Source of the DNA: Siphonodentalium dalli
Lineage: Eukaryota > Mollusca > Scaphopoda > Gadilida > Siphonodentaliidae
Direction of reading: 5' to 3'
DNA length: 64,000 bases
Assembly (NCBI GenBank): GCA_032622095.1
Contig: CP136062.1
Location: 2,228,001-2,292,000, forward strand
Positions within the stretch are counted from its first letter, which is position 1. Each line of letters begins with the position of its first letter. The notes beneath the pieces are model-generated. The model made no database searches. It saw only the letters and a list, made by a program, of their open reading frames with translations, and had not been told where the DNA came from. Shown piece by piece: positions 33,749 through 45,234 of the stretch. The translations under genes and the position numbers were made by a program.

Positions 33749-34291
33749 TTAAAGATGGATTATCTCTGTAAATTACGAATTTGAAATAGTTGCGTGGGTA
33801 TAAAATAAGAAATATGAATTGAAGACCTCTGCCCTGAAACGCTTCTATCAATTAATATTTATTTTATTTCGAATATTTTATTATGAAATGAGATGATTAA
33901 ATGGGACATTTTATTGTTCTATTTTTAGAACAGACTATTCAGCTGATACCATATAGCGATAGAGATCATTAGGCTGTTCCCATAACTACGTTCCGAACGT
34001 CAAATGTCGCAGATTCATTGTTTGTATTGTTTTATTCCATAGTTATAAGCGACAATGAGTCCAATTAACGTTTATTTGTGACAAAATTACACAATAAAAT
34101 TTCTGGTCTCTGTTGACAGTAACTACTATTGTTCGTTAGCTAAATAACCACACGTTTTAGAGCAGAAAATATTCAAAATATAATCAATATTAATCGATAG
34201 AAGCATTTCCGGACAGGGGTCTTCGATTCATATCTACTATTTTATACCCTGGTAACTATATAACACATCTTTACAAAGAGATCATCTTTAA
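33749..34291. mobile_element. TTAA-MITE family pB-6, best copy
   Basis: TTAA at 33749-33752 and 34288-34291; inverted ends TTAAAGATG.ATCTCT. Arms containing GAAGACCTCTGCCCTGAAA and CGATAGAAGCATTTCCGGAC pair across the element. Fragments at 9,240, 11,240, 17,632 and 18,839. Confidence 0.75.
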
Positions 34292-35044
34292 TGTGTTGTT
34301 TTAGAACAAATTTAGTGGAACAATTTGCTACTTTTGTCCAATTTTTTAAAACTGAAATGTCTATCAGTGGGAAGTTTTCCATAGGGGGTGTCAGATCGAA
34401 AAATGTCCAACATTGGGAAATTTCAAGATCCCAGTTAGAAATCCTAACGCAAGGTGGGGCGGGCGTACAATTGAAATTTCGGGCAGTTGGAATTTCATGG
34501 TTCAAGGGGGGATTCCAATGTCCAAGTCGGACTACCCCCTCCCCCAACTGAAGTTTAAGCAAGGGACATTCATATTGAGCCATTGCGTGCATTCTATATA
34601 CACATATAGGCATATGTTCATCTCTATATATGGTAGCCTATATGTATACGATGCGAAATATTATTTCATTATAACGATATCTGATTTCGTTACAACGAAA
34701 TGTTATTTCGATATTTCGAAATCTTATTAAAGAAATGAATGTAGTGGGTGTGTGTTATTGTGGGATACGGCGCTGTGGCCATTGGGACACATTGTGTAAA
34801 CCGCGGTCCGAAGCGGTTTACACTAAATGTACATGCAATAACTCATGTGTCTTGGCCCAATTTGGGGTTAATAAATTTTGATCAGAGGGGATGCTTCAAA
34901 CAAATGGACTCGGCCAAGTTTTAAGTCAGATATTAGCTTCAAACTGTACTTCAAACTCGGTCTATACGGCCTCGATCGATCCATTCCCTGAAATAATGTA
35001 CATTTTAAAGCCATTAGCCTATACTGAATCAGTGAATCGGCCGA
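34292..35044. other. intronic DNA; includes a small GC hairpin
   Basis: It has a poly-C-rich patch near 34,530-34,545, the TTTCGTTATAACGAAA-type repeat at 34,650-34,730 and an 11-bp-stem hairpin GTGTAAACCGC/GCGGTTTACAC at 34,794-34,823. No coding seen. Confidence 0.5.
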
Positions 35045-35418
35045 TTAACCCTTTACCCAACAAACCGGCCAAATAAAGCTTCAACAGCCTAAAATATCTT
35101 CGGTCTGTCTCAATAGAACCATACAAATATGGATATCATTGGAACCGGCTCCTTGACCACATTGTGATAGTTACAGTTAGCCCTGTGCCAATGCATTCTC
35201 TTATATATGCAAGTCGACCATAGGTCGCCTCGCATATATAAGAGAATGCATTGGCCTAAAATGCATTTTACCATTTTTTCTTACATTCTTTAACAATTTT
35301 ATAATTTTTAATGTGTTAAGCCAATGCATTCTCTTATATATGCGAGGCGACCTATGGTCGACTCGCATATATAAGAGAATGCATTGGCACAGGGCCGTTC
35401 TGTTGGGTAAAGGGTTAA
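35045..35418 (+). mobile_element. TTAA-MITE family pB-1, complete copy
   Basis: TTAA at 35045-35048 and 35415-35418. It has one GGCCAAATAAAG unit instead of the doubled form, and a shortened AT-rich spacer between the twin hairpins (35,186-35,254 and 35,321-35,389). Confidence 0.85.
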
Positions 35419-35639
35419 ATAGAAGATTATTGTACACGTCATGCATAATCTGGTAGATCATGCTATCACTGCGCACGATAAGCAGTGCCTTGTCCGGTTT
35501 AATAATCCTACTCGTCATCGTCAATTTTGCAAAACCAATTTTTGACCCATGGGTTAGTGTGCTCTACTTGTAACGCCATGCTTTCGAACCCCGCTCTCTG
35601 ACATTGAATGTAAAATGCTGCGTTGTTTGTCTTCAACAA

Positions 35640-36909
35640 GCTATATATCTCACACCAAGGAGATCACTACCATGGATCACATCAGGGATAAAAAGACTTA
35701 TACATAGGCGCGACAGAGCATACCGACAAATGAAAAAGACCTCAAATAACCATCTAAAACAGAAACACCGAAGTCTTAAAATGCTGGTCAAAAAGAAACT
35801 GAAACTGGCACATGAAACCTATGTTGAAAACATCCTTGAAATTGGGCCCCCTACTGTTTCTACTGTATATTAATGACCTCCCTGACGAATTAATATCACA
35901 AACCAGACTTTTTGCAGATGACACAGCCATATATATAACCATCAAAAGCTCCTCAGATCACAACACTCTACAAACCGATCTAATTAAATTGGAGGAATGG
36001 GAAAGAAAATGGGACATGTCGTTCAATCCGGGAAAATGCCAAGTATTAACAGTGGCTCGCAAGAAAAACCCAGTTTACCATCAATACATCTTGCATGGGC
36101 AAATCTTGCAATATAACAGCACAGCCCGCTATCTCGGGGTTGATCTAACCACAAACATGTCATTCAACGAACATATAAACAAAATAACATCAAGTGCAAA
36201 CCAAACTCTTGGATTCCTGAAAAGAAATATAAAAACCAAAATTGAAGTTATTCGTAAAATAGCATATCAAGCTGTGGTACGGCCTAAATTAGAATATGCA
36301 GCAAGCGCATGGTCACCTTACACAGCCACAAATATCATAGAAATTGAAAAAGTTCAGAACAGGGCTGTACGGTGGATAAAAAATCAATATTCGAGATATG
36401 CAAGTGTTTCGGCTATGACTTCTGATCTAAATTTAAAATCACTGGAGGCCAGAAGAACTATATCACGGCTGTGTCTCTTCCAAAAAACCATCCAAAACCA
36501 TGTGGAAATTCAAATTCCAACATATCTTGAAAAAGAAAAACTCGATTCCACCATCAGGAAACATTCAGACGCATTCATACAGGCCCAAATTACTTCAGAT
36601 ATTCCTTCTTCCCTGCCACTGCAATTCTCTGGAATAACCTAAACCCTGACCTGGTCACACTCTCAGACCCTGACATGTTCAGAAAGGGTGTGTACCAGCA
36701 TATCAAATAATTGGCTCAAATTATCATTCTTTTAACCTAGTGTTTTTAACTGTTTTTATCTCTCTTCTGTAACATAAAACCTATAAACTTTATTCTCCTA
36801 TCTCACTGTCATCTCCTTTCTGAACAAACGCTACCTCTATTCTGCACAGACGCGCACTGGATATAATACCCCGATAAGGGGGGTCTCCAGTAACGATAGA
36901 TAGATAGAT
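35640..36909 (+). pseudogene. non-LTR retrotransposon ORF2, internally deleted, with GATA tail
   Basis: The first frame encodes the pre-RT linker (SLPWITSGIKRLIHRRDRAY) to AHETYVENILEIG. It then breaks, and another frame resumes at GPLLFLLYINDLPDEL with the catalytic RLFADDTAIYI box, EEWERKWDMSFNPGKCQVLT, YLGVDL and RPKLEYAASAWSPYT. About 200 residues of RT motifs 1-3 are missing at the junction near 35,845. A second frameshift near 36,610 moves the tail (FFPATAILWNNLNPDLV, ending QHIK then TAA at 36,708) into another frame. The 3' end GGTCTCCAGTAAC(GATA)n is typical of CR1/Jockey-like elements. Dead copy; no EN domain. Confidence 0.8.
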
Positions 36910-37166
36910 CTCATACTACAGTTGTCGCGGGGACTCGCCCGTTAACCGAGTAACCTGTCGGGAGTCAGTGGATATTATCTGCGTGGATTCTTCCTACCAA
37001 GCGAGGATGGGTAACCGAGGTAAAAATCATGCAATGCGCATTGATACTAATTCACTGTGGAATGCAACATAAAAATGGATTGATTATATTTTTAAATGTA
37101 TAGTCCTATAATTCTATCCGTGAGTTTGCAAAACAGCTGCAATTCTCGTAATTGTACCCATTACAG
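36910..37166. other. end of lectin gene 2 intron 2
   Basis: Short AT-rich intronic stretch ending in ACCCATTACAG, the acceptor of the next lectin exon. Confidence 0.5.
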
Positions 37167-37396
37167 GTACCAAAACCATGCAGCACTATATTGACGGAAC
37201 AGATGAATCGAGTGTTGGTGTTTGGAAAAACAGAAATGGCGAGTCACTATGGATTGCAGCTGATATGTATCTGGATGGAGGACAACAACGCTGCGCATCA
37301 ATTATACACTGGTCGAATAATCCGACTGCTATGAACGATTATGAATGTGACACGGTATGGCCGCATCATCTCCACAGCTATATCTGTGAACTGTGA
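37167..37396 (+). CDS. C-type lectin-like domain, C-terminal half and stop (gene 2)
   Basis: It follows CCCATTACAG; two bases complete a Gly codon. It encodes 75 residues then TGA: HYIDGTDESSVGVWKNRNGE, GGQQRC, TAMNDYECD and HSYICEL. Compared with gene 1 it lacks six residues, in the RDW and loop segments, and differs at many loop positions while the Cys and ND/ICEL framework is kept. The segment where EPN or QPD would sit reads ADMYLDGG, so classical Ca-dependent sugar binding is unlikely. The final Cys pair and the exon 2 Cys provide the two expected disulfides. Confidence 0.85.
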
Positions 37397-37460
37397 GAAC
37401 ATGTGAAACATTGGTGATATGTACGAAGCTTGTGTATTATACTGATGTGTCTTTATGCAT
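37397..37460 (+). other. lectin gene 2 3' flank, cut by repeats
   Basis: GAACATGTGAAACATTGG then GATATGTACGAAGCTTGTGT is homologous to the sequence after the gene 1 stop. The homology then jumps to 40,655. Confidence 0.6.
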
Positions 37461-37689
37461 GGGATATGTCCGTTATTTCATAAAAGGGATATTTAACGAA
37501 ATAACGCGAATCTTAGATTTATCTCTCATTTTGAAAACACAACATTGGGCTACGAGAGAGCTAATGTCATACTATGACTAAAGTTGCATACATCTGACTG
37601 AAATTAGTGATTTTAGTATGATAGTGACAGCCCTTCGCGGCCTGTTTCAGTTAGTATATAATACTTTACATATGTTGCCCTTGATCGAG

Positions 37690-38690
37690 AAATCATCCAA
37701 TAATGCAGGCTGCAGGGTGTGCCGATAGATTCAAATTTGAAATCAAAGATGGCTGCTGGTGGCCATGTTTTTTAACGAATTTCAGAAATCATTGGTGGCT
37801 CCCATCTAGAGGTCACCCTGATGATCCGTGTGAAGTTTGGTGATGATCGGATGAGGGATGTGGTTTATAGGGTGTGCCAAAGTATTTAATCATGCAAAGA
37901 GTAAAATCCAAGATGGCTGCCAGTGGCCATATTTTTTGGCCGAATAACCCTAAAATGACTAGTTCCAATCTATATTTCAATGTTAAAATCCAGGAAAAAT
38001 TTCATGATGATCAGACAAACAGTACAGCCTGTAGCCCATGCTAATGGATTAAATTTTGAAATCCAAGATGGCATCTACATGTCAATATCAACAGCCATGA
38101 CAAATTTCATAATGAGAATGACCTGTACCCCGTGCTAATGTAAATTGTTGACAGACACACACTGACGACAGATACCAACCCATGGCAACAGCTCAAGTTG
38201 AGCTATAAATGATTAGCTCCCATCTACAGACCACCCTGAAGATCCAAATGTAAAGTTGGGTGATAATCGGATCAGGGATGTGGCATGCAGGGTGTGCGGT
38301 ACTCTTTGCATGAATTTGGTGAATAAATAAATCCTTTGGCACACATTGTGCCAAAGGATATATTTAGCCATGCAAATAATAACATCCAAGATGGCTGCCA
38401 GCATTTTTCATCATGCCTGTATATTTTCAATAATTGTGCAGTGTGTGCTGATCAATTGAAATTTGAAATCCAAGATGGCTACTGGTGATCATGTTTTTAA
38501 AAAAATTTGGAAAAAAATGAGCTCCCATCTCGAGGTCACTCAGAGAATCCATATAAAGTTTGGTGACAATCGGATGAGGGATGTGGCCAGTAAGCTGTGC
38601 CAAAGGAAATATTTGACAGACATACACACAGACGACGGATGCCAACACATGGCAATAGCTCAAACTTGACTTTGTCAAGTTGAGCTAAAA
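37690..38690. repeat. cluster of 'CCAAGATGGCTGCY' repeats
   Basis: Several imperfect units on both strands with AAATCCAAGATGGCTGC, GGCCATGTTTTTTGGCCGAA, TGATGATCGGATGAGGGATG and a terminal CATGGCAATAGCTCAAACTT ... AGTTGAGCTA hairpin. It is the same family as 57,010-57,663 and the interior of the Mutator-like element. Apparent open frames are by-products. Confidence 0.75.
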
Positions 38691-38699
38691 AGGAAACCT

Positions 38700-39057
38700 A
38701 CAGCTTTGACTGAATAAAGAATTATCTCATTCGTGGGTACAAGCACATACTCATGTATTTGCTTGTATTATAATTCTCGTATTCAGTAAAAATCTCTAGG
38801 TATCCTCTATTTATTTGGCCCAAGTGAAACAAACTATGGGGAATATCACATTCATACTATTTATTAACCAAATCTGTTATAAATAACACCTTTCTCTAAA
38901 TTAGTTTATACAGACAATACTTCCTTACGCTACACAATACAGCACTATATATATATTACGGAATGACGTGAGATACTAACAGTTTCTCGCCTCATGCTCT
39001 CTTGGTTAAACATGATGTACATAATGATGTGATATAAATGTAGTTTCTATACTCACT
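38700..39057. other. unassigned intergenic DNA
   Basis: No feature recognised. Confidence 0.45.
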
Positions 39058-39501
39058 CAAGCCTGAGAATAAGGTGCCTGTCATTTGCAGAGTGAGGTCC
39101 CCAGAGGGTGAATTTAGTGACACTATCCCGCATAATGGGCTAGCATCACTAAATTCACCCTCTGGAGACCTCATTCTGATCAGGCCTCATCTTGTCTGGA
39201 AAGTAAAAAAAATTCTATAGAGACTTAGATTCTATTCATTTTTTAGTGTAGTTTCTCTATATCCCCAAATAGGCAGACGACATAATGCATAATCAAGGTT
39301 CCCGATGCGTGTACATCACAATATTCACCATTTGGGAACTTCAATCTGAGTCAATGTCTCCCATAGCAGATGAGGCCATGCAGAATAAGGTCCCAAGAGG
39401 GTGAATTTGGTGATGCCAGCTCACTATGTGGGATAGCGTCACTAAATTCACCCTCTGGGGACCTCATTCTGCCAATGACAGTCACATTAAACTCAGGCTT
39501 G
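39058..39501. mobile_element. hAT-type foldback MITE, complete
   Basis: The ends CAAGCCTGAG and CTCAGGCTTG are inverted. The flanking octamers TACTCACT (39050-39057) and GACTCACT (39502-39509) differ at one base, fitting an aged 8-bp hAT duplication. Inside are two large palindromes built on GAGGTCCCCAGAGGGTGAAT then TTAGTGA, separated by an AT-rich middle. Confidence 0.8.
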
Positions 39502-39509
39502 GACTCACT

Positions 39510-40654
39510 GCGTCTTGGTTAGACATGATGTGGTGACAAGATATTTGCAGATATAACAGCGACAATTGTCAGAATCTTGAGTTGAACTGTTGCTTTCCTT
39601 TTCACTTATAAGTAAAATGGCTCCTACAATTTTATTTCACCATTGCCATCACTATGGTAACAAAAAATGGCCTTTCTTTTGTGAAATAGGTCACCTTCCT
39701 GTAGAAAAATTTTGTGGCATGGAATCTCGTCAAGGATGGCAGCTCCTTGTTTTTGGCGATAAATGCTAAATCAAAATGTTGAAAAATATGTGGTTGTTTT
39801 CATCCTACTTACTGAAACACTGATTACATTTTCAAATAACTTGTCACCATATATATTTAATACACATAAATATATTTAATGTACACAACATTCTTCAAAA
39901 TATGCATATTAGCTAGGTTTAGTCACGCATACGTGTAATTTAGTCACGGACATGTGAAATGTATAAGTTTATCACACATACGTGTAACTTGCAATGTGTT
40001 TTGATATTGTTGAAGAAATTCACTTTTGTTTATATGTATTGCTACACATTGGATCAAGATCTTTCTTTAAACATGTAGATTTGGCGACACAAAATCAGGT
40101 GTTTCCCTCCAACTGCATCTTTTTAGCAATACCATAATAATATGCATTTTATGCCAATGACGATATCATTTGATACAAGTTTTCATACTATGGACCAGCT
40201 TAGGGGCGACATCTTCCCCCTAAAATGTGCCATTTCTCCCTATTTTTGTCCTGGGGAGTGACTTCTTCCTCATATACCAGTGTATATTTTCAAAACAGCA
40301 TATTTGAATTAACATGTATTTACGGACTATAATAGCGACTTACTAATTATAATTGTAATATAAATGGAATCTTGTATTGCATAATACATATTGGATCACA
40401 TTAATGTGATATTACAGACTAACATGAACTTCAACCTTTACGATTTCTCCCTAATAATCTGATAGGTAGAAGTGAATTCCCAAGACTGGTCCCCATTTCA
40501 TACTGGATGTCTCTGTAGAGTGAACCTGGAGATAAATCCTGATTGAGGCTTAGAAATCTAAATATAATGAAAGAACTGAGTTTAAATATTATTAACATGA
40601 TTTAAAGGTACATATACAAGTCCATATAGCTAACATACCAACAAGACAATAAAA
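39510..40654. other. 1.1 kb unassigned intergenic DNA
   Basis: AT-rich, with three CATACGTGTAA.TT-like motifs at 39,920-39,985. No gene recognised. Confidence 0.45.
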
Positions 40655-41640
40655 TACTACAACGATATGTACGGAAGCGTGTGTATTCTACACATGTGTA
40701 TCCAGGTGATATGCATAAGTAAAGATCGTTCGTTCTTGAGTAATGACAAGACATCGTCAGTGTATCCCCATGTTGTGTTTTCAGATGATCGGTCATCCAT
40801 ATCAGTTGATAACACAATAAGGGAAATTTTCAGGGCTGTTTTGATACCTGTTACAGGTATGGGCGACCAAACTCGAGAAGCCCAATTATCCCCAAATTCC
40901 TTGTGGACTGTATTGAGTCAATCTGAATTTTCCAAGGCAATTCAACAATATGCTATGTAAATAAAAAATCTGCAGTTGCAATAGCCTTTATTTGCATGTT
41001 TAATTTTAAAATCAGAAATATTACGTCATATTTATAATACATGTATATGTAAATGTATCTCTGTTGGTTTGGTACAGAAGCCTTATTAAGTCATATGGGA
41101 ATAAATGTATCCTCTGCTGGAAACAGGTGTCCCTAAATTATCTCTGGATTCTTCTCTGAACACAATCACCGTCTTCTATGGCTGCATGATGTGACTGTGT
41201 GATTAGAATGCAGGGGAGTTTTCATTAACTGTATATGAGGTCTATGTAACTATACAAGAAATTAAAATGCCGAATGCGAAAAACAATATGCAAAATCCAA
41301 TATGAATAGAGTGTTTATTTCCACCATTGACCAACCTTCATGACAAGTGACCCCAACAGCAACTCGGCAATATAATCTGTTAGTCTCAATGTCAATCTAT
41401 CTCCCGAAGGTTAGCAAATGAGGATCCTATTGTAATAAAATAATCATGCCATAGCATACAGTGGCAGGCCGTGGATACAATACACAGGCAGTACTTAATG
41501 TGTGCATTACTTGAGTAGATAGCATGGATACATGCAAGAGTATAATACACAAGCTTCGTACATCTCGCAGTAGGTTGCATACCCGCATAGAGCATGATCA
41601 ACAAACATAAAACATATGCAGTTTGGAAATGAAATAACAG
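40655..41640 (+). repeat. lectin 3' flank homology (third copy or displaced half)
   Basis: GATATGTACGGAAGCGTGTG, CATATCAGTTGATAACACAA, AACAATATGCAAAATCCAAT and the inverted TATAATACACAAGCTTCGTA follow the order of 7,350-7,895. The first block is also present at 37,413, so this is either a remnant of a third lectin copy or the displaced continuation of the gene 2 flank. Confidence 0.55.
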
Positions 41641-41835
41641 AATGTTAATACTTAACAAGAGCAACGTCAAACGCTCCATACAGTCGCTCGGTTTTCATAA
41701 ACTGTGAACTGCACATAACTCAGGTCAGAATATATGGGCAAGGCTGGAAATCATATTTGAACTGAATTTCAATATTAATGTTAGGGAATCACACTTTCCA
41801 AATATGAAGGAGATATATTTATTTTACTGGCTGCC

Positions 41836-42045
41836 ATGACTGGAGCTTCCTCAAATTTTGTGAAAACTCTGTGCCAATGCATAGGGAGCCTCACATAGAA
41901 AGAGAATACAATGGCCTAACAATATTTACCCTGACCTTCTAAGCCAGTACATTCTGTTATATGGGAGACTTGCATATATTAGAGAATACAATGGCACAGG
42001 ATCTTTAATGCTGCACCAGCGCAGCTCCCGTCATGAAAGTGTTAA
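41836..42045. mobile_element. pB-2 MITE, degraded copy
   Basis: GACTGGAGCTTCCTCAAATT at the left, partial hairpins, and GCACCAGCGCAGCTCCCGTC then ATGAAAGTGTTAA at the right (TTAA 42042-42045). Confidence 0.7.
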
Positions 42046-42218
42046 TGTTAGTGAATCACACTTTTAACAGTTTCCAACCACAATCTAATTTCAATAATGA
42101 TCTTTCGCCATTTTTAAAGGTACATAACTCTGGTCAAAGTCATAAACAGGGGTGTTGTACTTAAATATGGGCATAAACTGTTTGTGATCGAACTGGCGTG
42201 CTAAGTTGATTAATTTTA

Positions 42219-42360
42219 CCCTGTGCCAATGCATTCTCTTATATATGCGAGTCGACCATAGGTCGCCTCGATATAAGAAAATGCATTGGCCTAACAATTT
42301 TTTACAATTTTAATTATTTTTTCTTGTATTCTTTAACAATTTTATAATTTCACCCATACA
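42219..42360. mobile_element. single hairpin with pB-1-type spacer
   Basis: CCTGTGCCAATGCATTCTCT hairpin with loop GTCGACCATAGGTCGCC, followed by the ACAATTTTATAATTT spacer. The second hairpin and both TTAA ends are missing. Confidence 0.7.
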
Positions 42361-42626
42361 GAGCCCCAGACAAACATGAGCAGACGACACTCTTCTATAT
42401 GTTTCTATATATTTGTGGGGCTCCCTGCAGGGTAACGGATGTTTTTTTATTTTATGTCCTAAAAATTCAGGAGATAAACATACTTTGTTGAGTTGGGTAT
42501 TCGGGATTCGAGCATAAAAACGGTTTGTGAACGAGCTGGCTTGCTGAATATCCAATGAAACAGTGTACGTTTATCTCCATTTTAATTCAATCCATCAAAA
42601 AGTTAAAAGAAACAGCATGAAAAGCA

Positions 42627-42737
42627 CTTTTTATCGATACGACATGCAATGAAGTGATATATCCTTTTTATCGATACGACATGCAATGAAGTGATATATC
42701 CTTTTTATCGATACGACATGCAATGAAGTGATATATC
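42627..42737 (+). repeat. 37-bp tandem repeat, three perfect units
   Basis: CTTTTTATCGATACGACATG then CAATGAAGTGATATATC, three times without a visible difference, so the duplication is recent. Confidence 0.95.
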
Positions 42738-43503
42738 CTTTTTCCGCAATCAAATCTATGGATATGTTCCATGTGGTTACTAGTAACAGCACCAGAATAA
42801 CTTCTTGTTAACTGTGTCTAAAGAAAAGAATGTTCCGGTTGACTCGATTACTTGACTCCTGGAAGCACAGTGATGTACTTCACGCACCTTGTCAATAACA
42901 CCATGCTCCATTCAACATTTGTGCACGGTTCAGCAACCAATGCTGGTTAATCAAAAACTAAAGTTAGCAGCTCTCGGCCAATCAGGATGCCTGTTTCAGT
43001 GACAAATATTCGACTTGCATTACAATTTCTGATGAATGCTCAAGAAATGGCATAGTTATAAGAATGACGGAAAGACAGCGAGACAAACATATGTTAAAAT
43101 TAATACAATGGCGAATTTGTCTGCATATGGAATGTTAGAATCCACAAAATTTGGATGAAAACAAAATTGTTCCTATAGATGAATACAATATTAACAGATA
43201 TGTAGGAATTTTATATAAAATTCTATGATTTTTAGCACTAAGGTTTGTACATGCACTTGCTAACCTATATGCTCTGAGACAGTGATGACATTTGTACAGG
43301 TATATATTGTATTGACAATATCAGTGTATGCAATAGTCATGCAGAGTGGCAAGGTGATTCAGTCTGGTCCATTTCATTCGGGACCATTGCCCAAACTAGT
43401 CCATGACCATCCAGTCCATTTCGCCCAGGACCCAAATTCATCGATGACCATCCAGTCCATTTCATCAGGAACCTAAACTCGTCCATGACCGTCCAGGCCA
43501 TTC
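42738..43503. other. unassigned intergenic DNA
   Basis: No gene seen. Near 43,360-43,500, GTCCATGACCATCCAGTCCA and TTTCATCAGGACC-like short direct repeats occur. Confidence 0.45.
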
Positions 43504-43720
43504 TACAGTAATGCCCTAAATAATTGACTCCTTAATCGCAGCAGAATTATGAGTAATTTTTCAGGATTTAGTCGGAAATATGGCTTGTTGCCATTCATCG
43601 GAAAGCTCTCAATGAGAGCTTTCCGATGAATGGCAACAAGCCATATTTCCGACTAAATCCTGAAAAATTACCCATAAATCTGCTGTGGTTAAGGAGTCGA
43701 TTATTTAGGGCATTACTGTA
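43504..43720. mobile_element. foldback MITE with TA target, second copy
   Basis: TACAGTAATGCCCTAAATAA at the left is inverted at the right. Arms and centre (GAAAGCTCTCAATGAGAGCTTTC) match 33,403-33,633, minus about 14 bp. TA at 43504-43505 and 43719-43720. Confidence 0.85.
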
Positions 43721-43971
43721 TGTGAATGGATTGCACATTTTAGCAAAGTATTCCTTTTATTAACAGAACATCTGGTTTAGAGTGGCAAGAAGGTTCTAGT
43801 ATCAAATACTAGTATTGTAAATGTACGTACAGAGCTTTGTTCATTCAGCACTGCAGGAATACTCTCAGGTGCTGAATAATAGTGTCAGCATGATTATTAA
43901 TTTTGGAGAAAATTCCCAACAATCACTATCATTTGGCATCGAGACATAGATAGAAATTGCCATCACTATTA

Positions 43972-44219
43972 TTAACGCTTTCATGAAGGGAGGGGCGCTG
44001 ACGCAGCATTAAAAGATCTTGTGCCAGTGCATTCTCTTATAAATACGAGTCTCCCATAGGGAGCCTCGCATATATAATAGAATGCTTATAATGTCAAGAT
44101 AAATATTGTTAGGCCAATGCATTCTCGAGGCTCCCTACGGGAGACTCACATATATAAGAGAATGCATTGGCACAGGGTTTGCGCAATATTTCTGGAAGCT
44201 CCAATCATGAAATGGTTAA
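43972..44219. mobile_element. TTAA-MITE family pB-2, complete copy
   Basis: TTAA at 43972-43975 and 44216-44219; ends TTAACGCTTTCATGA and TTAACCATTTCATGATTGG (inverted). Hairpin loops are GTCTCCCATAGGGAGCC and GGCTCCCTACGGGAGAC, and the spacer AATGTCAAGATAAATATTG differs from pB-1. Confidence 0.8.
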
Positions 44220-45234
44220 TTTCAGCCAAAATCCCCACCATCGCTACTATTAGGCCTCGCGATTATTAGGCATCTGAGAGTACACCAACTTTAACATATC
44301 CAAATATAACTGGTAATGGATCACGAAGTGTGAAGATGATTTTGTGAAAGCATTATAGTGTAAACTATAACACACAATAATACAAGTAATATCAATCCTA
44401 GGCAAAGTTTCTTTTGACGTAAACCAGATGGTGAAATCGGTAAGTTGGATACTGGTTTATGTAAAAGTACCGTTGACTTACTCTTCTATAGTGAACTTTA
44501 TGCCCAGATCCAGTGGTGGTATTTTTCATCAATTTTAATTGACGTTAATATCATACAAAATGCTACATTTATTGGAAACAGCGATATCTTACAGTCATAT
44601 TGATGTATTATAACTTACCATTGTGTTAAATAAATTATGTACCGAATATGCCGAGGTATTAGGAGCAACCTCACATTTGAGCTGTTTATTTACGTCTAGT
44701 GAAGACCCGAACTGTTACGAAGGTCACGAGGTAAAATGGATTCGTATTCTTTGGAAATTATGTAAACGTTGTGATCAAATAAATTTTTCACAATAAATTA
44801 CTACTTTCAGTGACAACTCTTGTGGAGTTCGGAAACAAATATAATTTTTTCTATGGAATAAAACAGGTTATTTTCACAATTGTGATATTTTATTACTGTC
44901 ATTGATGATTTTAGAGGAGTCGCTGAGTGGTCTGCTATAGAAGAGTAACAGCAAGGCAACCATTATCCCTACCAACTGGTTTACATCGAAGGAACTTGGA
45001 CTATATCAATCCCTGACATGTGTAAACACACTATCATTAAAATTGACTAGGGCACATTATCAAATGATTTTGTCCAACAGAAATATTTATTGCTCTTTCT
45101 TTGTTGGCCTAGAAGGTGTATACAAAGTTAAGTGGTTGAAATTAACCGCCTCGGAATGTACAAAGGTTAAAAGTAAGCTAGAAATAAAATGTTGCATAAC
45201 AAGAATATGTATGTAGGCCACAAACTACGGTGCT
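44220..45234. other. 1 kb unassigned intergenic DNA downstream of V-ATPase B
   Basis: No gene or element ends recognised. Confidence 0.45.

Larger units (their letters stand above)
11578..37396 (+). other. lectin gene 2, gene span (signal/PAN + CTLD)
   Basis: Three coding exons in the same orientation (to 11845, 32390-32554, 37167-37396) join with phase-1 introns of 20.5 and 4.6 kb. The predicted product is a small secreted PAN/apple-like plus C-type lectin protein. The introns are almost wholly transposons. A TGA between signal peptide and PAN domain may disable it, unless an unseen upstream exon supplies the start. Confidence 0.7.

Noticed and set aside
35812-36642. Intact 276-codon gene
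   Set aside because: It is the middle of a broken non-LTR retrotransposon frame, with an upstream deletion and a downstream frameshift.
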